Source: Triparma columacea (Eukaryota > Sar > Bolidophyceae > Parmales > Triparmaceae). From it: a stretch of DNA of 47,411 nucleotides. Under the pieces are notes generated by a model. That model did not search any database and had not been told where the DNA came from. It saw nothing but the letters and a program-made list of their open reading frames with translations. Below, piece by piece: positions 31,525 through 42,962 of the stretch. Within the stretch, counting starts at the first letter, position 1; the number at the start of each line of letters is the position of its first letter. The stretch covers positions 1 through 47,411 of the forward strand of contig BRYA01000621.1 in assembly GCA_030267965.1 (NCBI GenBank). The letters run 5' to 3'. The translations under genes were made by a program, and so were the position numbers.

Positions 31525-34500
31525 TTACGTGTCAAACCACGGGAGACTGTGTAGCTGCTGGTTCAAACAATGCAACCTGTGTTTGGGGTCCGTCATAATG
31601 GCCATTGCGCCACTCTCAAAGCCGACAAGCATATATTGGTCGACGCTGTTGTCAGCGGGTGTGCAGAGTATGCAACTGACATCTCCAGGCACCTCCACCT
31701 CCCTGGCCATAGATAGATCGCTCATGCGCCAGAACTTTACAAAGCCGTCCCCCCCTCCTATCACGTACTTGCCGTCAGAACTCAACTCTATACAGTTGAC
31801 GTCAATATCCGTAGTAGAGCATAGTCTAGTTCCATTCACGGTGAACACCGCCATCGTTTGGTCATCAAGCAACACGACAAACTCCCCGTATTGTCCAACC
31901 TTGACGCACGTCACCCCAGCCTTCCCCTCACCAGCGTTAAGCAGCCTAACGAACTGCCCCCTCCTCAAAGCGTTCACGCAAACAACACCCTGGTCGTCTC
32001 CGCTCACTATCACATCCGATACTGTACAAATGTCTATGCTCCGCACCTCCCCCGTGTGGCCCCAAAGCACGTGGACCTGCCTGAGGTCGCCCTCCTCCCC
32101 GGCAGCCCTCTTGACCCCGCTTAGAGCATCTGCTAGCAGGTCGTTCTTGTAAATGTAAACGCGAATCGTCGAATCTACCCCGCCAGTGATGACAAAGGGC
32201 CCGTCGTTCACAAGGGCGCTGATTTCGCCCGTGTGCCCACCATTCGTTGACTCAAGCAGGGACTTCTTCTTGCCTTGCACCTTGCAAATCTTGAGCTCCC
32301 TGTCCCAGAAGCCAGCCGCGCAAGCAACCACGTCCTCGACTTCGTCTCCGTCCTTGTCCTCGCCTTCGCCACCTGCATTGCCCGCAGAGGTGACAATGAA
32401 GCCAAAGGCTGCCCTCCTTCCATTTCGCCCCCTTCGATAACCTCGATGAGAAATCTCGCTCAATTCCTTCATCTTGAGAGAGAAGGGGAATCCAGTACTA
32501 TCCGTGGTTGAGAAAGAGTAGATACCCACCGTCATGTCTTCATAAACGACCCTACATGTCTCTCCGTGCAGATTTATTGCCGCGACTCTGCCCCTGTCCC
32601 CATTCACTCCATACTGTTTCGCCGGCACGTAGCTCTTCAAGTTCTTGAGCCTCTCAGAGGTGCAACAGAAGGTACTCCAGCACTCTGTATCGAGCTGCCT
32701 CTTCGGGTGCCTGCCGTCTCTCCTGGTCATGAGTTGGGCGGGCGTCTGGCCGAAGTTCATTATGTGCGCTTCCGCGCCTTTTCTCTCCATGGAGTCCTCG
32801 ATCTTATCGAGATCGACGGCCCCCTCGTAGCTGAGCCTATGGAAAAGGTTATTGGCCTTGATCGCCTCGTTTCCCCTTTGCTTGTAACCGAAAATCAAAT
32901 CAATCCACGAATGTAAATTGTTGCTCACGTACTCGGACTCAAGCGCCTCCCTCTGGATTCGGATGAACTCGTGAGGAGACCCTTTCGCCCACTTGGGTAG
33001 CCTGACGTCGTCGACCTTGCCCCTCTTATCCTGCAACTGGCCAAGCGGGAAGTCGTTTGTATTCATGAGGACTTCGGGACAGAAGAATAACTCGGGGATT
33101 AGCTCCTTGAAGTCGCCACTGTTGGTCTGGCAGCAATTCCAGCTACTCGATATGTCAAAGAACAGCCTGTCCGGGCAATCGAACCTACCCCCCTGCAAGT
33201 CAATGGCCATCGTCGTAAAAGGTTCCTGGCGAAGAAGAAAGTGCAAAACGATCCCAGGCGAGCTGTAATGGGAACCGTACAGGAACCTGAAATTCTCGTC
33301 GAAACCGTCCATGTCGTTGAAGCGCTCCAACAGCTGGTTGAGCCTATTCTCGTTCAAAGCGCCTATCGGCTTCGACAGATCCCTGTAAACTTTCTCGTCA
33401 CTCAAGTCGATCTCCTCGGAATCGTAGTCCTTAAGAACCCACGGAAACACCGGATACTGTGTAATGTCGTTGAAGCTCCTCCCGGCGAACATGTTCAGCC
33501 TCATAATGTACTCGAAGTTGGACATCTTCCTCCTCTTCCAGAGGTCCGTTGCCTTTGACCTAGAGAATGCAGCCCTGGGTGAAAGCGTCTGCCTCCCAAA
33601 ATGGGAGAGCATGGGGCAATTCTGGGCCCTGAGCTTGGACCAGAACTTGTCTCGGATCTTAGAACCTCCCTCAAATGAAATAAAGATCTCGTGAGTGTCG
33701 CAAAAGAAGACTTCCACCGCCTGTGGCCTCAAGATATAACGGCGCCCGTAAACCTTAACGATTCGATTCAGTTGCCATCTGCAGTCCTTCTCGTCGCCCT
33801 GGGACCCGAGGGCCGGCTCCTCTGCATCTCCCACTTTGTTCCCTAAAATCTTCTCGGGGTGGAAGTAAATGTTGTGCGTCGTGAGGAGAAGATTGCCACG
33901 GACACTCTGCGAGGGAGTGACGTTGATAACTTCGCAGAACATGACAACCTTCTCCCTCCTCTCCCACACGAAGTTCTGTTTTGCCCAGGAGTGCTCGTCC
34001 TTCGACTCATCTTCCTGGATCATGTAGAACTCAGACGCATCCTCCTCGTCCTCGTCGCCTTCCTCGTCTTCTCGAATGCTGTCGTCGACTTGGTCACCCT
34101 CGGTCCCCTCGTCGCCTTCGCCCTCCTCATCTTCAACCTCCTCCTGAACCCCCCCAGCCTTTAGTGCGGCCTTCCTTACCATCTCTTCCTGTCTCTCTCG
34201 CCTCTCCCTCTCTGCCTTTTCCTTGTCCCTCTCGAGGCCACCCTGATAGGAGGCCTGTTTGTGGTCGTCGAAATGAGGGTTGGGCTCCAGCAGGATGCTG
34301 CGGTGTAGCCGGTCCGAGAAGTGAGACAGCATCCAGTGCCCTCGGGCTGCGGTGGGAGGAGCGAAGCGATGACCGAAGAATTGCGCGAGTGAGTTATTGT
34401 GCCAGTGTGTTCAGAGCAGCATGTAACTCTCTGTCCATTCTCACCTTTCTCTGTACTCCAGAAACTCCATGGTGCAGAAAGCACGGCCTCGACCTTCTTG

Positions 34501-37500
34501 TACAAGCTCTTTCCTAGGGCAACTCTGCGCTTATCTCCCTGACTTAGGTAGGCTTCACGCTGACGCTTCAAAATCATGAACCTGTCGATAACCCTATCGC
34601 CGTCGTCCTCTAGATCCCGCACTTTATCTGTGTCAGCCCAATTTTTCTGATTTTCCCTGTACTCCTCGAAGGAACTGTTTAGTGCCTGGTCGTAGTCTTT
34701 CACGATCTGCTTCCCCTCGTTGACGAGGTCTGCGATTGCCTTCCTACCAGCCACTCCGCTAACGTTCCCCTCGTGAACCTGGCCATTCGAGACCATCTCT
34801 GGAAGGAGTTCCCCATCTTTCGTTGTGTTAACATCGTGCCACCTTCTGACCCAGGTAGAGTTGAGAAACTTGCGCAAGATTATCTCAGTGCCATCTTTGT
34901 CGCCTCCCCCTGGCCACAACGCTGCAATGAGGTCCTCCCTGGCCCTCGGAGCCAAACTAGTTCTCAGAAGTTCTCCTTGATCCTTGGCCATCTGAGACAA
35001 AATTTCCCTGAGTTCGTGAGCTGCCTTCATTACCCTGCGGATTGTCTTCTTCCTGTCCTCCGGTCTCTGGAAGAGCTTTTCGTTCCTCTCAAAGATAGTC
35101 AGGAGCCGGGCGCACTTTTCAAGGGCCCTGTGGGCGTGCAGGACAACGATGAGGGCGAGACGGTCCAAGTATGCCGTGGCCTCTGTGTAAGGCGTATTGA
35201 TTCCTCCAATGGCCGCCCCGTTCTCGCGAATCAGACTGAGGAGCCACCTGGAGAAAGTTCTCAAGCGGCCGCAAGCGTGCAGGAAACGAAGAGAGCAAGG
35301 CTCGAGGTGCGTGAGAAGCAGCACCGAGAGCCTTATGAGTGAGGCCAGAAGGGGGCCCTGTGACTGCCCGAGGCGAGAATCCGTCGCCCGGACGAGGGCC
35401 ATGCCGTAAGTCTTGCCGAGCTTCTTGTTGTCCGAAGGGAAGATGAAAGCGTCGAGGAGAGAGAGGAGTTGGGCGGCAATAGTTGTCGAAATGACCCTTG
35501 CGTCCTTGCAGGTTGAGAGGTTGAGGGGGGAGATGTTCGACTGCGGGAGCCGAATGCCTCCCATTCCCTCGAGAGGCGATGTCTCTGGCGGGGCTGCCGA
35601 CGTAGAGGGCGTAAGAGGGGATTCAGTAGTCTGCTTCGGCTGCCAATTGAGAAGTTCGGCGGCGCCAAAGCCCAACTTTGTTACAATGGCTACGTTGACC
35701 ACAGTCAGGTGGCAAAGACTGCGCCACTGCTTGATTGCGGCTCCCATGTTCACGTTTGATCCCTCGGAAGAGGCTGCCGCTGTGACTATGCTTGCTGACT
35801 GCTTCAGCGCCTTATTCCTCTGTATGGCGCTGCTGGGGTCGGAGCCTGACCTCGCTACTGACATAAGCTCGTCCAAATTAACGACTGTCCCGTTGTCAGT
35901 CAGGTCCGACATTATGTGAGAGAACACAACGCAGAAGACGTCGCTTCCGTTGACGCATATTCTCTGCAAGGAAGCGGCAGACTCGAGGGCCTTGAACGCG
36001 TGCTCGCCACCCTGCCTCACAGAATGGGCAAGCAGCATGGAATAAAGCTTCATAGCAAGGTCGAACCGCATGGTAGTGTCAACAGCATTGGTTTGAGAGG
36101 ACGGCGGAGTGCGGGTCGGATTGGGAGAGGGAGTGAGGGTCGGGTCCTCCGTGGGGGGGGTAGGAAGGGTTTCTTTCTCCTCAGTTGACCATTCCCTCAG
36201 AAGAGAATTGGGGTCGCTATGATTGGAGTTGCGGCTAGCAAACCTTTTGACCTCATCGGCTGCTTCCACGCTATCCCTCTTGTTCCGAATAGAGGTCATT
36301 AGGGCATCGGACGCGTCAGAAGTTTCATCTGCTCGATTCGCTGTTTCCTTGGGAAGCGCGGGGAGGAACTTGGAATCCTTCGATTCCTCGAAAATGTCGC
36401 TGATGAGAGTAAAGAGGTGGGACTGCCAATCGTTGGTCTTTACAATGGCTGCAATGCTATTTGGAGAGACTCTCATAAGGGTCAAGAGCTCAAAGAGCCA
36501 TTTCTCCTTCATTCGAGGAGGGAGGAACCGAAGCAGGCGAAGGACGACCGCAAGGCAGTCTTGAGAGCGGAGGGTTTTTGTGTCGTCGATGACGGCGGAG
36601 GCGTGGCTGTAAAGGTTACCCCCTTCGAATAGAAAGCCGCCCCCCAGTATTTTGTCGGCTGCGATTACCTCCCTGAGTACGGATGACCGACGCCCTCCCC
36701 CAATCCCATTGCCCTCACTGTCTCCTATCAAAATCATATCTATCAGGGCATCATGGGTCTCTGTTCCGAGACGCATCCTGTGAGTCCTACAGCGATGCCA
36801 AAGTAGCTTATAGGCTATGCGGGTGTCAATCTTGTTGGAGAGCAGGGCCGAGTTATTGAGGTTTGAGTTTATTGTGTTGGTTACAGTTTCTCCGACCTTT
36901 CCGATCCCTGATTTTACTGACGAAAACGTGGAGGACAACAGAGATAGTTTCCGATGTGTCTGAGAGCTCGAGGGGGTGGGGGGGGGAGATCCGAGTGGAC
37001 TGTCCCCTCCAAGGAGCCCGTGAGGGATCTGAATGGCCGACATTGATTGGTAACGGTCGACGTAAGTTGTGAGAATACGGATGCCGATGCCCCTGATCGC
37101 GTCGTCGTAAGAGTTTACGAGGGAGGTCAGAATCCATGACATTATGGTTGACTGCGATTTAGCGAAGATGGTTTCGATGGAAGAGAAGAGCGAAGGGGGC
37201 GGGGAGGGAAGCTTGAGGAGATATAGGAAACCAAGCAGGGCGTTCTTTGTGGCGACGTAAATGTCGTGTCTGGGAGAACCAGGGATCCGGACGTTGACAT
37301 CAGGAGGGTCGAAGGGGTTGGGGTTGTTCTCCAGGATATCAGTAGCAATCTCAAATTCCTTGTCGAGGTTGAAGCTGATAAAGTTCAGGAGGGGGGATAT
37401 ATCTTCGGGAAACGCTTGGACCTTGATGGAGGTTATCGCCATGCCCAGGAGTATCGATGAAATATGTGCCTTCTCCGCCGCAGTCGGTGGCGACTGCGGC

Positions 37501-40211
37501 GGGAGCTTGACCTTAACCGACCTCGTGAACAGCTTCGGGGGGGGGTCAGGGGTGGGGACTGAAGGTAGGGTGAGGGACATTTCAAAGTATTTAATGAGAC
37601 ATTCGGTGGTCACGAAATCGTGGACCTTAGAAGGCTCCTGTTGGCAGAGGGCTGAGAGGATGGGGAGGAGAGCCGCGTGGAGGGCCACCCCAGGGAGGTT
37701 GCGGGGGGAAGAGGTGGAGGAAGATGTGGGGGAGAGCCAGAGGGGAATGTTGAAGAGAAGGCGAGAGAAGATTAAGGACTCAAGAGCAGGGTGGGAGGTC
37801 ACCGCAGAACGCAGGTCCATGAGGGAGTCCACGAGGTTTGTAGCTTTTGACCTATCGTAACGGCAAACTAGCATATTCTCATCGCTGCGAGCCTCCGATA
37901 AAGCGGCCTCGATAATCTCAATCCCGCCGCAGTTGTAGAGAGAGGCCTGGTTTATAGGGGAGGAGCGGAGGAAGGAAGCGAGGAGGAAGAAGAGGGTGGG
38001 AATTATGGGCTCCGCGGTGGAGGCGGCGGAGGGGTCGTACTTGGAGGTCGAGAGGGTTTTGAAGAGAGGGAGGAAGGTCTGGATCCCCCCGATCGAGTTG
38101 ATGACGTCCTTCGCCTTGCTCAGCACCCACGCCTGAGTGTTGGGTCTCAGCTTCAGGTGCAACCCAGAGTGCACGTCCAGCGCCTGGTCCGCGTACCTCC
38201 TCTCGCTCGAGGTTCGGGAGGGGTCGTACACCATGGCAAAGGAGTTTGAGGTGTCAGCGTTCGAGGTGGTGTCGAGGGGGGCGTGGAATGAGGTGGAATT
38301 GGAAGTTGAGGTCATTATGGATGTCACCGAGTGGGGGGATATGGGGGAGGAAAGGATAAAGATGGGGGACATTTGGCCGTCGAAGTTTGACCCAATCGTC
38401 AGGGTGTTGATGTTCCCACTTATCTTCGCGGGAAAGGGGGAAGGGGTCGACTGGTGGATCTTATCGTTTATCGATATTTGTAGCGTAGGCTTGGAGGAGG
38501 TGAAGAAGGAGCGAAACTTTGGGTTCGTGTGGGAGATTGAGATAAAGTACCATTGGGTAGTGTGAAGGAGGCAGTTGGAGAGCTGCGGCGAGCGAAGCGA
38601 GCGGCGAGCGAAGCGATCGGCGAGCGAAGCGAGCCGCGGAGATGGCTGTGTTAGGGGTGCGGAGAGGGCGGCGAGCGAAGCGAGCCGCGGAGAGGGCTAA
38701 CAATCTCTTCTTTGGTGGGAAGAAGATACGGCGCGGCGAGCGAAGCGAGCCGCGGAGAGGGCTAACGATTTCTTCTTTGGTGGGAAGAAGGTACCGCTCA
38801 CCACCTCCACACCACCTCTTCCCCTCTTCCTCTATTTTTCTCACCTTAGTCCTCTCCCTCGCCTCCTTCTTCCCCCCATCCTCCCCCTCCTCCACCCAAA
38901 GCGTCGCTCCGTCGCTGCTCTCTACCTCCAACCCCACCTTAACGTACCCCCCCCCACCTGAAGATATTTCCACCAGGGTAATGGGGTCCGTCGACGAGAA
39001 ACGCTCCGCCCGGACCCAAAGGCAGAAGCGGTAGTGCGAGGAAAGCGGCCACTTCCGACGCTTCGCGTCGTCGGACAGGTACATGCCCGAGCCCCGGCCC
39101 CCGAAGTTGAAGAAGGTGGTGGGGGAGGCGGCCAGGTAGCCTGAGCCCTCCTCAGCCATGGAGCGGAGGGCTAGGAGGGTTTGGATGCGGAAGGAGGGGG
39201 AGGAGGGGAGGAGGGAGAGGAGGGACTTTAGCTGGACGGAGGTTATGGTGGCCTTACAAAGGATGCCGAGGAGGCGAATTATCTGGTGGGAAGGCTGGGA
39301 TTGGAGGGGGGGGGGGGTTGGGGGTAAGGGCGTTGGTTTACGTATATATGTAGTATGCAGATGTAGTGGCAGCAGAGGACTCCAGAACATTCTCAACGGA
39401 AACGGATGCAGCAACAAGAGGAGATGATGAAGAGGCGACAACTCGGGTGAGGGCAAGGACTCGTCTCGTTTTTCTCACTCACCTCGTCCGGCTGATCCAT
39501 CCTGGCGAGCATGACATTAATTATGTTCTTCCCCCCTGTGGCGTTAGTGAAGGAGCAGTGGAACCTGACGACGGAGTAGAGGAGGGAAGTATGGTGGGTG
39601 GAGGTCGTGGAGGAACCGGTTAGGGGAGAGGAGGGCTGGAGGAGGGTGTAGAGGACGTCCAAGGTTCTGAGATGGAGCGCGGGGGGGGGAGGGGGGGGGG
39701 AGGAGGTTGGTTGGGGGCGAAGGGGAGGAGGAGGAAGAGGAGGGGCTTGGGGTCATATATATATATATATATCAACCAGTTTCTCTTCTCACCTTCTCTT
39801 GCAGTCCAATGGCAGCTCTGGCCAAACCTCACTCGCGAGCAACAAGCATAGGTAAGCATCTTTACTATTCGGGGGGTGCAAGCTGACCGTTGAAGGGGGT
39901 AGAGACGATAGGTCAGAGGAGAGTATAGAGGATGTTGGGCTCGGCTCTGAGAAGGTTGAGAATATTGAGGCTAAGAGGTTAGGGTAAAGAGGGGACGTTG
40001 TGGACGATGATGCTGGTGAGAGTGCAGGTAGCTGCGTAAGTAATGAGAGAGGAAGCGAAGGGGTGGGTGAGATAATTGCGGGATGAGGGAGAAGACATGG
40101 ACAGAGGATCTTGATATTTTGAGAAGGAGAAAGGTCAGGGGAGGATTTTCGGGTGCTTACGTCTATGTCATGGGCCGTCATTAGGGCGTGGACCGCCTGT
40201 TCTGATGGCAT
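31525..40211 (-). CDS. BEACH-WD40 protein (neurobeachin/LvsA-like)
   Basis: Five exons: 40211-39793, 39666-39483, 39294-38845, 38582-34445 and 34346-31525, phases consistent, 2,670 residues. In order: a poorly conserved N-terminus; a concanavalin A-like sandwich (GSGMYLSDDAKRRKWPL, YRFCLWVRAERFSS, continuing after an intron as QWYFISISHT); a long helical region; an acidic linker; a PH-BEACH domain (EVINVTPSQSVRGNLLLTTH); the BEACH domain (MSNFEYIMRLNMFAGRSFND, then YGSHYSSPGIVLHFLLRQEPF); and C-terminal WD40 repeats (GHTGEISALVNDG, WGHTGEVRSIDIC). Such proteins are huge scaffolds in vesicle traffic and membrane fusion/fission. An optional 111-nt in-frame segment of exon 1 could be spliced out. 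WDFY3-type is the alternative subfamily. Confidence 0.92.
34361..34380 (-). repeat. Shared intron motif, copy 2
   Basis: GCGAAGCGATGACCGAAGAA on the plus strand, 14 bases from the 3' splice site of the last BEACH-gene intron (34347-34444). It is the near-identical partner of 27705-27724. Confidence 0.85.
38589..38802 (-). repeat. GCGAGCGAAGCGAGC-type repeats in a BEACH-gene intron
   Basis: The intron 38583-38844 carries at least five copies of GCGAGCGAAGCGA. A 59-base unit is tandemly duplicated with period 65 (38671-38729 and 38736-38794, three differences). The 15-mer GAAGCGAGCCGCGGA occurs three times here (38626, 38677, 38742) and once, in the same orientation relative to transcription, in an FLVCR-gene intron (30998-31012). 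Confidence 0.9.
39755..39772. repeat. (AT)9 microsatellite
   Basis: Nine AT dinucleotides within the first BEACH-gene intron (39667-39792). Confidence 0.95.
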
Positions 40212-40636
40212 GCTGTTTCAGACTGGGATGGGTTTTGATCCTTCTTCAGCACTTTGGGTCCTTTTTGGTATAAAAAATGCAATGCTCGTATTCACGCGAG
40301 TTGCGTCGCGAATTTTCCGGGGTTAATTTTGAAATTGAAAAGGGAGGTCCGGAAGGCGTCAAAAATGCGTGACGTTGCCGCAGGCGCAAGTTGAGGGTTA
40401 GGGTTAACTCTTGCTTCATTGATTCATCGATTCATCGGCCTTCATTCCTCATTCCGCCCTTCCTTGCATCTATTCTCATTCCCTCCTCCCCTTATTGTCT
40501 AACTTCTGTGTCATTGTACCCTTACGCGAGCTCATTAATAATAACCCTGATATTGCTTCCACGTTGTTAAAACTCATTAAACACCTGACTTTACCACATT
40601 CATCCAGACAGCCGACACCTACTCATTTATCAAAAT
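40212..40636. promoter_or_regulatory. Divergent promoter, BEACH gene / bestrophin-like gene
   Basis: 425 bases between ATGs, without an ORF of interest. TGACGT lies at 40370-40375, 262 bases before the bestrophin-like ATG. It equals a CO2/light-response hexamer described in diatom carbonic-anhydrase promoters, but a single hexamer can occur by chance. Confidence 0.35.
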
Positions 40637-42311
40637 ATGATTGGGACGTTCACAATGGCTGTTGCTGCCATATTTATTCTATGTATATATACTCCTCGCG
40701 TATCTTCATTCTGCAATCAAGGAATTTGCAATTTAGGCTCACATTCTCACATTTCCCGAGAATCTCTGGGGAGGCAGAATAGGATGCTCGGCTGTGACCT
40801 CGAGACTCACATAATTGGTGGTAGGTCTGGCCTCAGTCGTCGGGGCAGGGCAAAGCTGGTGGCGACCGGGGTGAAGGAGGGGGGGAAGGAGGAGGACGAA
40901 GGGACGAAGAGGGAGAAGTGGATGGCGTGGATGAGCATGGGGAGGAGGGAGGGGGGGGTGGGACACAGCGATATCGTCATGAGGGAGAAGGAGGAGTTCG
41001 GGGGGATTCCAAGGATGGAGAGGTGAGGAGGCAGGGAGGTTGAGGAAAGCGAGCCCGAAACGGTGAATTGGGGAGAATCCTCCCTCGCCGCCCCCCCAAT
41101 CCCTCTCACCAACCTTCGGCAAACCTAGGTACACCGCAGATGACTGGCTCCATAACATGTTCACCCTCTCCTCCTCCACTGTCCTCCGGCAGATCGGCAC
41201 CCCTATTCTCTCCTGCTTCGCCTGGGGAACCCTCATCTCCGTCGCCCACCGCTACTTACTTCGATCCGGCCGGATCATGGGCGCCGTCTGGGCCGACCAC
41301 ATGATAATAACCAAGACCCCACACAGCCTCCTCGGGAGCGCCCTCGGCCTCCTCCTGGTCTTCAGGACGAACACCGCGTACAGCAGGTTCTGGGAGGGCA
41401 GGAAGATCTGGGAGCACGTTGCGAACCTGAGCAGGGACACCAGCAGGATGGTCAGGCTCTACCAGAGGGAGCTGGGGGAGGAAAGGGTGAAGAGGTGCCT
41501 GGGGCTGCTGGCTGCGTTCCCTTACCTGCTCAGGCAGAGGGTGCAGCCAAAGTGGCTGATTGACAAGGTGGGGACGAAGAGGTTCAAGCATTTCGTGGAG
41601 GGGGAGGAGGAGGAGGAGGTTGACAAGGGGTTCTCGTGGATTGGTGAGTGTCATGAGTGGCCGTGATGCTTCAACATTGCAACCCTCTCAAGACTCAACT
41701 CACTCACCGAATGTAACCCTCTACCCCCCCCCCGGCCCTGCGCGCGCACCCTAAATTCTCTTCCCCAAACCTCAGACAAACGAAAAACCCCGTGGAACCT
41801 GATGCCGAAGGGTACCCTAGCGCCGTGCGTAATGAGCCAGAACCGCCCCCTCTGGGTATGCGATCGCTTGGGAAGTGAGTTCGTCAGCGTCCCCGACCAA
41901 AAGACCTTCACCAACAGGGAGCGTCTTGCCCTCGTCAGCTTGATTGACAAGCTAAGTAACTCGATAGGGGAGTGCGAGAGGCTCGTCCAGACCCCTGTGC
42001 CTTTGAACTACGCCAGGCACACCATCAGGTTCCTTACACTCTGGTGCCTCACCCTGCCCCTCGCGGTTTGCGGGGAACTAGGACTGGCGACGGGGCCCGT
42101 AATGGCAGTAGTGGCTTGGACACTTTTCGGGATCTACGAGATTGGAGTGCAGATCGAGGACCCGTTTCAGAGGACTTTGAAGCTAAGCGTGATCTGCAGG
42201 CAGATCAAGAGCGACGTTATTGGGGAGCAGTGGGATAATAGACAGAGTGCCTTCGACGTTCTTGACGAGAGGGGGGGGTTGGAAGAGTCGGAGCAACAAC
42301 AGTTGGCGTGA
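40637..42311 (+). CDS. Bestrophin-like anion channel
   Basis: Three exons: 40637-41022, 41129-41643 and 41776-42311; 478 residues. The start has a hydrophobic leader (MAVAAIFILCIYTPRVSSF; a second Met seven residues in is the alternative start). Then comes about 100 residues of charged, poorly conserved sequence, which may be transit or linker. The bestrophin core follows: MFTLSSSTVLRQIGTPILSC, NTAYSRFWEGRKIWEHVANL, VQTPVPLNYARHTIRFLTLW, and IGVQIEDPF near the end. Plant and algal members are thylakoid chloride or bicarbonate channels (VCCN1/BST) involved in proton-motive force or CO2 concentration. Plastid placement here is inferred from leader and family. Confidence 0.88.
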
Positions 42312-42371
42312 CATTGTGGTGGTGGGCAGGGGAACAGGAGGGGGGGGGATTTTTAATGAAACTATGGAACT

Positions 42372-42962
42372 TTAGTCATTCAGAAACCTGCCGTCTTCGG
42401 CATTGATACGCTCGAACGTCGTTCTCTTCCCCATAAAGTTGTATCTGTTGCGGGCCACGGTATTATAGAGACCGTCCTTCACGCGCCTAGGCATGGCAGA
42501 GCTTATTACGCTTGCTACGAAACCTGTACCAGGGATACCAAGCTCCTTCACGACCTCGACTATGCAGTCGCTCTTCTGATATCCCTTGAGGGATCCATCT
42601 CGAGACTCTTTGATTAGCATCACCGAAGATATGTCGTCCCTTTCCTTGCCAACGCCCTCGAGGCACTTCATTCCAGTGGCAGATTGCAGGGCAGCAAAAC
42701 GGAATACCTTCTTCGTGTCGACTTGAAGAAGTATGTCTACCCAAGCGTTACAGAAGTTACAAACCCCGTCATAGAGTATCACGTTGTCGTAGCTGGACGG
42801 TTGAGTAGAAGTAGAAGTAGAAATAGAAGTAGAAGTAGAATACAAGGTGGAGAAGCCGATCCGAGTTGGCCGAGTGTTATGTTTTGAGGAAAGAATAAAG
42901 CTATTTGCGGTACAGCGCACACCAAGTCCCAGCATTACAAGTAATATCCCCTGTAAACCCAT
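42372..42962 (-). CDS. DCC-family thiol-disulfide oxidoreductase-like protein
   Basis: Single exon, 196 residues from the ATG at 42962. An upstream ATG at 43067 would place 35 basic residues ahead of the hydrophobic leader (MGLQGILLVMLGLGVRCTA). The DCC (DUF393) hallmark VILYDGVCNFCNAWVD includes the D-G-V-C-x-x-C motif. Also typical are FRFAALQSATG, SSVMLIKESRDG and, near the end, ARNRYNFMGKR. The family has a thioredoxin-like fold with a presumed redox Cys pair. A Ser/Thr repeat in the leader is coded by a GTAGAA array (about 42807-42840). It is a predicted organelle protein, probably plastid or mitochondrial; the partner is unknown. Confidence 0.85.
   Translation of the reverse strand: MGLQGILLVMLGLGVRCTANSFILSSKHNTRPTRIGFSTLYSTSTSISTSTSTQPSSYDNVILYDGVCNFCNAWVDILLQVDTKKVFRFAALQSATGMKCLEGVGKERDDISSVMLIKESRDGSLKGYQKSDCIVEVVKELGIPGTGFVASVISSAMPRRVKDGLYNTVARNRYNFMGKRTTFERINAEDGRFLND

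Noticed and set aside
34176..34517. Two overlapping ORFs suggesting two separate BEACH-region genes
   Set aside because: A 98-base intron (34347-34444) joins them in phase 1 and restores a Trp-containing segment typical before PH-BEACH. One gene explains both.
38372..38845. Apparent frameshift splitting the BEACH gene
   Set aside because: An intron with GTGAGA donor (38844) and GCAG acceptor (38583) joins the two frames in phase 0 and restores the ConA-like domain, so no frameshift is needed.
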